Origin: Gammaproteobacteria bacterium
GTDB taxonomy: Bacteria; Pseudomonadota; Gammaproteobacteria; Pseudomonadales; Azotimanducaceae
Assembly: GCA_027295975.1 (NCBI GenBank)
Contig: JAPUJX010000255.1
Coordinates: 1 to 6,154, forward strand
Direction: 5' to 3'
Length of the DNA: 6,154 nucleotides
In this document: positions 1 through 5,249 of the stretch, one piece after another
Layout of the letters: the number at the start of each line of letters is the position of its first letter
How positions within the stretch are numbered: the first letter of the stretch is position 1
The notes under the pieces: model-generated
The model's database searches: none
What the model was told of the DNA's origin: nothing
What the model saw: only the letters and a program-made list of their open reading frames with translations
Made by a program: the position numbers and the translations under genes

Positions 1-285
1 CCTGCCGTCGCTGCCGGTTTCCTCGCCGCCGTGATGCAGCTGCTCAAGCCAGGTGGTGTGCTTGGTATCATCGAACATCACGGTAACGCTGGCGCAGACA
101 ACGCCGCGCTGCATCGCATGGAGAAAAGCAAGGCGCTAGAGGCCATCAACGCGTCGGGTTTCGAGGTGGTGGGTGACAGCGACCTGTTGAGAAACGCCGA
201 GGACGACCGCACTCAGATGGTTTTTTCTCCGGACGTACGGGGCAAGACCGATCGGTTTCTTTTCAAATTACGCAAACCGGGTTAG
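1..285 (+). CDS. C-terminal part of a predicted class I SAM-dependent methyltransferase (5' partial)
   Basis: The frame is open from base 1 to a TAG at 283-285 and gives 94 residues, so the gene starts outside the window. The visible part reads LLKPGGVLGIIEHHG, the typical late strand of a Rossmann methyltransferase (post-motif III: leader, Lys-Pro-Gly-Gly, then hydrophobic strand). A helix with AINASGFEVVGDSDLLRN follows, then the end RGKTDRFLFKLRKPG. The 'GF..V..SDLLRN..DD' and 'RGKTDRF..K.RKP' pattern resembles the COG4798-type predicted methyltransferases of proteobacteria, recalled from family knowledge. The SAM-binding glycine motif would lie upstream and is not visible, so substrate and export status cannot be judged. 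The gene converges on the esterase gene, with a 105-base gap and no strong terminator. GTG/ATG codons at 31 and 34 are internal, because homology to the fold continues upstream of them. Confidence 0.75.
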   Translation, partial: PAVAAGFLAAVMQLLKPGGVLGIIEHHGNAGADNAALHRMEKSKALEAINASGFEVVGDSDLLRNAEDDRTQMVFSPDVRGKTDRFLFKLRKPG

Positions 286-390
286 CAAAAGTTCGTTGGG
301 GTAATCGCCACATGGCCAGCGCACCGCGACCGAGGCTGAAAACTCGGGCGTACTATGCGGCTGCCGGCCGTCAGATCTGCACCACGGCCC

Positions 391-1860
391 TCAGCGAATC
401 CCCTCCCAGGCGGCGCGTTCCAGGCCGTCTGGATCGTCGATGAGTTCGGATGGCTCCGCAAAACGCATCGTGGTGCGTGACTGGCTGGCGTAGGGTGCCC
501 AGCCCGGGTCGCCGTCACGGATGAAGCCGGTCCAGGCGCGGTGCATGTCGTCAGCCACCGTCTGGGGAGCTGGCCCTTCGCCCAAAAATACCTCAACCCC
601 CCCTCGATCCAGGTTGTCGAAGGCAAATGGGATTTCCAGCGCGTGTGTTGCTTTCAGGGTGCCCCCGAACGCTCGTGATTCCCAGCAGAACCAGTACATC
701 CAGCTTTTCGCACCATGGGGCTCTCTGGCTTCCACCAGCCGGATCGCTGGAATGCGGAACATGTGATCGGTTGTCAACGCGATCATGAGATCTTGCGGGG
801 TCGCTCGTGGGCGTTGCGAGCGATAGACGGCGAGGGTTTTCCCGGCGCCGAAATTCGCAACCATTCGGTCGAGTTTTGGGTCATCCACCTCGCCGTAACC
901 CCAAAGTGTGGTTTCGTGCCGGTTGCTCCCGATGAGCAACGGGATTTCCGCCCCCATCCCGGACTGGATGGCGGTAAGTGGGCTTTGGGGAAGAATTTCG
1001 TTGCCAACCACGGGATAAAAAGCCGAAACCGCAACGCCGAGTTTGGTCAACGCGCCCGCCGGACCTTCGAGCTCGTCGGAAACGGTCTGTTGAGCTTTGA
1101 GGATGGCCCCAACGTCGATGGCGTCAATGCCGATGGCGTCGTTCACGCCGAGTACGTCGAGAAACCGATCTGCCACCTTTTCACCGGCCTCCGCCGGGAG
1201 CGTGTGGTGGGCTGCGCCGCTTTGCGCAATGGCTGCGCGGAAGAGGCCTTGTGCACACGGACAGCCAAGGAGGGTGGAGACGGCAAAACCACCGGCGGAT
1301 TCACCGGCGATGGTCACCTTCTTCGGGTCACCCCCAAAATGGGTGATGTTGTCCCTCACCCAGGTGAGCGCGGTGATCTGATCCAGGATGCCGTTTACCC
1401 CGGAAGAGGCGTATTGCTCACCGAATCGAGATAAATCGGTAAATCCGAGCGCCCCCAGGCGGTAGTTGATACTGACAACCACGATGTCCCCATTCGCAGC
1501 AAAACGGGCGCCGTTGTACCAGGGAATGGCACCCTGGCCGGTGCGATAACCGCCCCCATGGATCCACACGAGAACCGGACGATGACCGGTGTCGAGCGCG
1601 GGGGTGGTGATGTTGAGCGTCAGGCAGTCTTCGTTCCAACGTGCGGGGGCGCCATCGGTCAACCCTCCGGTTGCCACCTGCGGGGCTGCTGCCCCGAACT
1701 TCAACGCCGGTCGCACGTCTGTCCATGCCGGGTGAGGCAGGGCTGCGCGAAATCGTAAACCGTCTACCGGGGGTGCCGCGTAAGGAATACCGGCAAAAAG
1801 TAACACACCTTCTTTTAGCCGACCCATGACGGGTCCTGTGGTGGTTTCTGCCATCGCCAT
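391..1860 (-). CDS. Type B carboxylesterase (para-nitrobenzyl esterase / COesterase family)
   Basis: A 489-residue alpha/beta-hydrolase predicted to cleave carboxylic esters by a serine mechanism. Visible landmarks, numbered from the ATG at 1860: FAGIPYAAPPVDGLRF at 22-37, the family's N-terminal signature; NEDCLTLNI at 76-84 (EDCLxLN signature); HGGGY at 101-105 (oxyanion hole); GESAGG with nucleophile Ser188; acid Glu316 in GSNRHET; and catalytic His406 in THALEIPFAF. Length matches bacterial members. No signal peptide is visible, so a cytoplasmic enzyme is likely. The frame can be extended three codons to a GTG at 1869. The ATG is preferred because GAGAGG (1869-1874, - strand) lies 8 bases before it and would overlap the GTG. 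The gene is divergent from the TRAP operon, which hints at but does not prove a shared pathway. The pair Cys-Pro-Cys shortly after the nucleophile (about residues 200-202) is not a motif I associate with this family. Family assignment is firm; the substrate is unknown. Confidence 0.93.
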   Translation of the reverse strand: MAMAETTTGPVMGRLKEGVLLFAGIPYAAPPVDGLRFRAALPHPAWTDVRPALKFGAAAPQVATGGLTDGAPARWNEDCLTLNITTPALDTGHRPVLVWIHGGGYRTGQGAIPWYNGARFAANGDIVVVSINYRLGALGFTDLSRFGEQYASSGVNGILDQITALTWVRDNITHFGGDPKKVTIAGESAGGFAVSTLLGCPCAQGLFRAAIAQSGAAHHTLPAEAGEKVADRFLDVLGVNDAIGIDAIDVGAILKAQQTVSDELEGPAGALTKLGVAVSAFYPVVGNEILPQSPLTAIQSGMGAEIPLLIGSNRHETTLWGYGEVDDPKLDRMVANFGAGKTLAVYRSQRPRATPQDLMIALTTDHMFRIPAIRLVEAREPHGAKSWMYWFCWESRAFGGTLKATHALEIPFAFDNLDRGGVEVFLGEGPAPQTVADDMHRAWTGFIRDGDPGWAPYASQSRTTMRFAEPSELIDDPDGLERAAWEGIR

Positions 1861-1868
1861 ATTCGTCA

Positions 1869-1874
1869 CCTCTC
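1869..1874 (-). promoter_or_regulatory. Ribosome binding site of the esterase gene (decides the start)
   Basis: On the - strand the bases GAGAGG lie 8 nt before ATG 1860. The alternative in-frame GTG at 1869 begins inside this motif, so it could not use it. This favours the ATG and a 489-residue protein. Confidence 0.6.
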
Positions 1875-1882
1875 ACCGGCAT

Positions 1883-1898
1883 TTGCCCGAAAGGGCAA
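1883..1898. other. Perfect 6-bp hairpin with GAAA tetraloop in the divergent intergenic region
   Basis: TTGCCC (1883-1888) and GGGCAA (1893-1898) are exact reverse complements enclosing GAAA on the + strand (TTTC on the - strand). It sits 23 bases upstream of the esterase ATG, so it would fall in that gene's mRNA leader. As DNA, it lies between the esterase gene and the presumed TRAP promoter and could be a small operator. There is no T-tract on either side, so it is not an intrinsic terminator. Function is unknown. Confidence 0.35.
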
Positions 1899-1922
1899 CA
1901 TCCTCGTTGACCTGACACCCGG

Positions 1923-1951
1923 TTTCAAGGGGGGATGGGCTGGCATAGAAT
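1923..1951 (+). promoter_or_regulatory. Candidate sigma70-type promoter of the TAXI-TRAP operon
   Basis: The -10 box TAGAAT (1946-1951) matches TATAAT at five of six positions. A weak -35 box TTTCAA (1923-1928, three of six) lies 17 bases before it. Transcription would begin near 1958, leaving a leader of about 21 nt before the GTG at 1979. This also argues against translation starting at the in-frame TTG at 1958. No operator is recognisable with confidence. The complement of the same -35 region reads TTGAAA and could serve an esterase promoter, but no good -10 follows it. Confidence 0.4.
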
Positions 1952-1965
1952 GTTGGGTTGTCCAC

Positions 1966-1973
1966 GGGGGGGA
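1966..1973 (+). promoter_or_regulatory. G-rich ribosome binding site of the TAXI binding-protein gene
   Basis: A run of seven G and one A ends 5 bases before the GTG at 1979. It can pair with the CCUCC of 16S rRNA with one G-U pair. The spacing fits the GTG at 1979 and not the upstream TTG at 1958 or the downstream ATG at 1991. Confidence 0.5.
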
Positions 1974-1978
1974 ATAGT

Positions 1979-3118
1979 GTGCGTTTGATCATGTCGCTTG
2001 TGTTGCTGAGTGCGGTCGCTTGTGTTGCCGAGGCCGGGGAAGTCGAATTACCGAAAACGCTTGCCTGGACCGCGTACAACCTGGGTACTACCGGATATAA
2101 CCAGGCGGTTGCCATCGGCAAAGTATTGAAGGACGAATACAACGTTACGCTGCGCGTCGTGCCGGGAAAAAACGACATTTCCCGGCTGGTCCCGCTTGTG
2201 AAAGGGCGCGTGCAGTTCTCGGCGAATGGCATGGCAACGTATTTCGCACAGGAAGGCGTTTTCCAGTTCGAGCATGAGAATTGGGGACCGCTGAAGGTAA
2301 GGCTTGTCCTTTCTTCGAATGGCGATAGTAACCAATCTCTGGCAGTGGCCGCCGACACCGGTATCACTCACCCGAGCGAATTGAAAGGTCGTCGAGTACC
2401 TTATGTACGCGGGGCACCGGCGTTGAACGTAGCGGTGGAGGCGTTTCTCGCGTGTGGGAATCTCGGTTGGGAAGATGTGAAGCGGGTGGACTTTCCGGGT
2501 TACAACTCGATGTGGAATGGAATTGTCAACGGACATGTTGACGCGGCGTTTGCCAATACTGTTTCAGGACCGGCGCGAAAACTCGAAGCGTCGCCCCGCG
2601 GTATCAAGTGGTTGGAAATTCCTCATGACGATAAGGGCTGCATAGAGCGGTTGCTGAAGATTGCGCCCTATTTCACGCTTCATGTGGCTACCCGCGGAGC
2701 CGGTATTACGGCTGAACGGCCGAATGTGGGTGTGACGTATCCGTACCCGTTGCTGATAGGCCTGGACAGCACCGATGAGACTCTCGTGTACTCCATGATT
2801 CAGGTCATTCACAAACACTACGACGCGTTCAAAAATGCTGATCCGGGTGCCATCGGTTGGGCAATGGATCGTCAACCGTTGAGCTACGTTGTGCCTTATC
2901 ACGCAGGTGCCGTACGTTATCTGAAAGAGATTGGCGTGTGGAGTGAGGCGAACGAGTCGAACAATCAGCGCCTGCTCGAACGCCAACGGGTGTTGAGCGA
3001 TGCCTGGACGCGGCATAAACAGAACGAGTTTTCGAGCGGCGATGTTTTCCAACTTACCTGGCGTAGTTCTCGAGTTGCCGCACTGGAAGCTGCGGGATTC
3101 GATCCCGTTTGGCGATAG
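1979..3118 (+). CDS. TAXI-family TRAP transporter solute-binding protein
   Basis: A 379-residue periplasmic binding protein that would capture a small organic anion for the adjacent membrane component. From the GTG start, residues 1-19 form a short signal peptide (Arg-2, a hydrophobic core MSLVLLSAVACV, then AEA before Gly-20), so signal peptidase I cleavage after Ala-19 is likely. The Cys at 15 makes only a poor lipobox. TAXI landmarks are AYNLGTTGYNQAVAIGKVL (about 32-50), the binding-loop glycine region near the mature N-terminus; HPSELKGRRVPYVRGAP (131-147); GYNSMWNGIVNGHVDAAF (174-191); and PYHAGAVRYLKEIGVW (306-321) in the C-terminal lobe. The frame also has a TTG at 1958, but it coincides with the presumed transcription start and would place hydrophilic residues before the signal peptide. 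The stop is 4 bases before the permease start, so the two genes form one operon. Glutamate, glutamine or 2-oxoglutarate-type ligands are known for some TAXI proteins, but the ligand here cannot be inferred. Confidence 0.92.
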   Translation: MRLIMSLVLLSAVACVAEAGEVELPKTLAWTAYNLGTTGYNQAVAIGKVLKDEYNVTLRVVPGKNDISRLVPLVKGRVQFSANGMATYFAQEGVFQFEHENWGPLKVRLVLSSNGDSNQSLAVAADTGITHPSELKGRRVPYVRGAPALNVAVEAFLACGNLGWEDVKRVDFPGYNSMWNGIVNGHVDAAFANTVSGPARKLEASPRGIKWLEIPHDDKGCIERLLKIAPYFTLHVATRGAGITAERPNVGVTYPYPLLIGLDSTDETLVYSMIQVIHKHYDAFKNADPGAIGWAMDRQPLSYVVPYHAGAVRYLKEIGVWSEANESNNQRLLERQRVLSDAWTRHKQNEFSSGDVFQLTWRSSRVAALEAAGFDPVWR

Positions 3119-3122
3119 ACGC

Positions 3123-5099
3123 TTGAGTAAACCCGTTCGTTATCTCGTCATTGCAGGCGCCGCCGTCAGCCTGTTTCTTGCCATGGATGCTTTGCGGCTT
3201 TTCACCGACGAGCAGTTGTTGGGTAGCTGGATACGCATCGAAACTCACTATTACTTCGCTCTTCTGGGTTCGTTGTTGCCTTTGACGTTTCTGATATTTC
3301 CGCGGGTACGTTTTCTCGATTCCGCTCTTTCGTTGCTAACGATTATTATCTGCGGATATTTTTTCTTCCAGGCAGAGCCCATCGTGGATGAAGGGTGGGA
3401 GTTCGGTGCCCCGGAACTCGCCACTTGGCTGTCTATCGCATTATGGGTGTTGCTTCTAGAGGCTGTTCGCCGTTCTTCGGGCTGGGCAATATTCTCGATA
3501 GCGTTGGTTTTCTCGATTATGCCCATATTTGCAGGTCAGTTGCCCGGACCGTTTGCGGGTCTGGAATCCACGCCGCAGGAGACGGCCGTTTATCACGCGC
3601 TCAGCATCGAGAGCATCTTTGGTTTACCTTTTCGCGCGTTTGCCGACCTCGTTATCGGATTCATCCTGTTTGGGATCGCGTTGCAGCACACTGGTGGCGG
3701 AAAGTTTTTTCTGGATCTGGCTTTTGCGCTATTGGGTCACGTTCGGGGAGGCCCGGCCAAAGTCGCCGTGGTCAGCAGCGGCTTGATGGGTAGCATGAGC
3801 GGTAGCGTAATCACCAATGTGCTCACTACGGGTCAACTCACCATCCCGGCGATGAAGCAGACGGGCATGTCTCCAGAAACGGCTGCCGGAATCGAAGCCT
3901 GCGCGTCTACGGGCGGTGTGTTGTTGCCGCCGATCATGGGTTCAACGGCTTTTGTGATGGCTACCTTTCTCGAGGTGCCGTATTACCAGGTAGCCCTGGC
4001 CGCGGTCATCCCGGCGTTACTCTATTTTTTCGGCCTGTTTCTCCAGGTTGATGCTCACGCCGCAACAATGGGGCTCAAAGGTATGCCTCGAGCGGAGTTA
4101 CCCAGCGTGTTGAAGACACTCAAAGGTGGCTGGTATTACCTGGGGGCTTTTATCGCGCTGATTTTTCTGTTGTTGGTGTTGCAACGGGAGGCGATTGCGC
4201 CGTTCATCGCCACGGGTCTGTTATTGGTGCTCAACCAGCTGTCTCCTGCGCATCGTTGGGGTGTTGATGATCTGGTGGAATTTTTTGCTGCCACCGGGAA
4301 GCTGCTGGTGGAACTCGTTTGCGTTCTGGCGGGTGTCGGCCTGATTGTTGGCGCACTCTCCGTGACGGGTTTGTCAGGCACGCTGGTGAACGATCTACTG
4401 TACCTCGCGGGAGACTCATTGTGGCTGTTGCTGATCATGGGAGCGGTGACCAGCTTCGTGCTTGGCATTGGCATGACGGTGACGGCCGCCTACATATTCC
4501 TTGCAATTGTGTTGGCGCCGGCACTGATCCAGGCAAATCTGGATCCGATGAGCGTTCACCTGTTCATTCTATACTGGGCAATGTTGTCCTTCATCACCCC
4601 GCCCGTGGCGCTCGGTGCATACGCGGCCGCTTCGGTCGCGGGTAGTAATCCCATGCGCACGGGGTTCGCCGCGATGAAACTTGGCAGCGTGATCTACTTT
4701 ATTCCTTTCATCTTTGTGTTGGATCCCACGTTGATACTCAAAGGCGCGCCGATGGCGGTAGCTCAATCTGTACTGGAAGCGTTGTTTGGTATCTGGTTCA
4801 TCGCACTGGGTATTCAGGGGTACTTGCCCTGGCTGGGAGTCATTCGTTCGATGTTGCGCCGCGGTGGTTTGCTATTGGCCGGGCTGTTAATCGCAATGCC
4901 TGGAATCGAGCCTTGGGCCTACATCGGAATCGATAACGGAGTACAGATGGCTGCGGGCGTACTCCTGATCGTGTTCATGGTTGTCTGGCAGAAGTTGTCG
5001 TCAAGATGGGGACGTCAAGATGGGCGTCAAGATGGGGACATCCATCAACCAAGGGACAAGATGGGGAGGGACAAGATGGGGACATCCATCAACCAATAA
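3123..5099 (+). CDS. TRAP transporter fused permease (4TM/12TM, DctQ-DctM fusion, TAXI type) with repeat-derived C-terminal tail
   Basis: A 658-residue inner-membrane protein joining the small and large TRAP membrane subunits. It would use an ion gradient to import the ligand delivered by the preceding binding protein. Hydrophobic segments near 6-24, 45-60, 64-84, 98-114 and 118-137 form the small N-terminal part. The large transport domain follows from about 170, with the diagnostic stretch SGSVITNVLTTGQLTIPAMK (226-245) and EACASTGGVLLPPIMGSTAF (258-277), then further membrane segments to about 622. The start is inferred: TTG 3123 lies 4 bases after the binding-protein stop and gives SKPVRYLVIAGAAV before the first membrane segment. 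The frame is open back to an ATG at 3000 (also ATG 3042), which would overlap the upstream gene by 77-119 bases. No strong Shine-Dalgarno is seen at 3123, so translational coupling is likely. The last 33 residues (626-658) are encoded by a direct-repeat array that also supplies the stop TAA. They are polar, repetitive (GRQDGRQDG, RDKMGRDKMG) and unlike a TRAP terminus, so the native end has probably been replaced or extended. Confidence 0.9.
   Translation: MSKPVRYLVIAGAAVSLFLAMDALRLFTDEQLLGSWIRIETHYYFALLGSLLPLTFLIFPRVRFLDSALSLLTIIICGYFFFQAEPIVDEGWEFGAPELATWLSIALWVLLLEAVRRSSGWAIFSIALVFSIMPIFAGQLPGPFAGLESTPQETAVYHALSIESIFGLPFRAFADLVIGFILFGIALQHTGGGKFFLDLAFALLGHVRGGPAKVAVVSSGLMGSMSGSVITNVLTTGQLTIPAMKQTGMSPETAAGIEACASTGGVLLPPIMGSTAFVMATFLEVPYYQVALAAVIPALLYFFGLFLQVDAHAATMGLKGMPRAELPSVLKTLKGGWYYLGAFIALIFLLLVLQREAIAPFIATGLLLVLNQLSPAHRWGVDDLVEFFAATGKLLVELVCVLAGVGLIVGALSVTGLSGTLVNDLLYLAGDSLWLLLIMGAVTSFVLGIGMTVTAAYIFLAIVLAPALIQANLDPMSVHLFILYWAMLSFITPPVALGAYAAASVAGSNPMRTGFAAMKLGSVIYFIPFIFVLDPTLILKGAPMAVAQSVLEALFGIWFIALGIQGYLPWLGVIRSMLRRGGLLLAGLLIAMPGIEPWAYIGIDNGVQMAAGVLLIVFMVVWQKLSSRWGRQDGRQDGDIHQPRDKMGRDKMGTSINQ
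4999..5096 (+). repeat. Direct-repeat array with CAAGATGGG core, five copies, overlapping the permease 3' end
   Basis: Five same-strand copies of the core CAAGATGGG are visible. Three have the form CGTCAAGATGGG, at 4999-5010, 5013-5024 and 5025-5036. Two have the form GGGACAAGATGGGG, at 5053-5066 and 5068-5081. An exact 25-base direct repeat occurs at 5028-5052 and 5072-5096, 44 bases apart. In both 25-mers GATGG and CCATC can pair around the loop GGACAT (hairpins at 5031-5046 and 5075-5090), which gives a small REP-like stem-loop. The array is read in frame as the permease tail. Confidence 0.9.
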
Positions 5100-5125
5100 A
5101 ACCTAGATGAGAAAACCTAGATGAG
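5098..5125 (+). repeat. 14-bp tandem duplication AAAACCTAGATGAG
   Basis: Two exact adjacent copies at 5098-5111 and 5112-5125, directly after the main array and starting inside the permease stop codon. The AGATGAG part looks like a degenerate form of AGATGGG in the neighbouring repeats, so this may be an older or diverged member of the same repeat family. Confidence 0.85.
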
Positions 5126-5136
5126 GACATCCATCA
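5120..5136 (+). repeat. Diverged third copy of the hairpin-bearing repeat
   Basis: GATGAGGACATCCATCA differs from the corresponding part of the two exact repeats by a single base (G to A in the fifth position). The change removes one base pair, leaving GATG/CATC pairing around an 8-base loop. A further GAT..GGGCCATC at 5148-5159 may be another decayed relative, but it is too short to be sure. Confidence 0.65.
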
Positions 5137-5141
5137 TCCGT

Positions 5142-5171
5142 TTGTGAGATTGGGCCATCGGGTGATATTAG
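5142..5171 (+). promoter_or_regulatory. Weak candidate promoter of the transposase gene
   Basis: TTGTGA (5142-5147, four of six to the -35 consensus) and TATTAG (5166-5171, four of six to the -10 consensus, preceded by TGA as in extended -10 boxes) are 18 bases apart. Transcription would begin near 5178, inside the left arm of the inverted repeat at 5171-5213. Read-through from the transporter operon is also possible, because no clear terminator separates the genes. Confidence 0.25.
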
Positions 5172-5213
5172 CGAAATGGGATATTGGCTGAGTCAATTTG
5201 GGTCACATTTCGC
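5171..5213. repeat. 43-nt nested inverted repeat in the transposase leader
   Basis: GCGAAATG (5171-5178) is the exact reverse complement of CATTTCGC (5206-5213). Inside it, after one mismatch, GAT pairs with GTC (one G-T wobble), and ATTG (5183-5186) pairs with CAAT (5194-5197) around GCTGAGT. The right side has a 4-base bulge at 5198-5201. The result is a long imperfect stem-loop with a bulge, the kind of structure Y1 transposases bind at element ends. It could also act as a leader structure controlling the transposase. Which role applies is not known. Confidence 0.55.
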
Positions 5214-5238
5214 ACAAGCTTGGGTTTTACAAGATGTC

Positions 5239-5242
5239 AGGA
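5239..5242 (+). promoter_or_regulatory. Ribosome binding site AGGA of the transposase gene (decides the start)
   Basis: AGGA lies 7 bases before ATG 5250. The frame extends upstream to a TTG at 5184, but that codon lies inside the inverted repeat and has no comparable binding site. The added 22 residues would also precede the family-typical beginning (MTYPRAHLVD). ATG 5250 is therefore preferred. Confidence 0.65.
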
Positions 5243-5249
5243 TTTGACC

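Noticed and set aside
330..347. Weak hairpin CCGAG(8-base loop)CTCGG in the convergent methyltransferase-esterase gap
   Set aside because: The stem is only five base pairs with no T-tract on either strand, so I do not call it a terminator although one would be expected here.
715..1434. A 239-residue open frame on the + strand opposite the esterase gene
   Set aside because: It lies fully antisense to a well-supported esterase with all catalytic motifs. Its translation shows no recognisable domain, and long antisense frames are expected in GC-rich coding DNA.
1418..1918. A 166-residue - strand frame overlapping the esterase 5' end and leader
   Set aside because: It reads the esterase gene in another frame, giving an Arg/Gly/Pro-rich composition with no domain and no ribosome binding site advantage.
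1941..1957. TGGCA...TTGG resembling a sigma54 -24/-12 promoter before the TRAP operon
   Set aside because: The GG-to-GC spacing is wrong and the -12 GC is missing. The sigma70-like TAGAAT box explains the site better.
1873..2536. Two - strand frames (164 and 162 residues) opposite the TAXI binding-protein gene
   Set aside because: Both are antisense to a gene with clear family motifs and a signal peptide, and neither resembles a known protein.
4999..5136. Repeat cluster as a CRISPR array
   Set aside because: Units are short, spacers are absent or of 0-16 bases and not unique, the repeats vary in form, and no cas gene is present. The adjacent RAYT-type transposase offers a better explanation.
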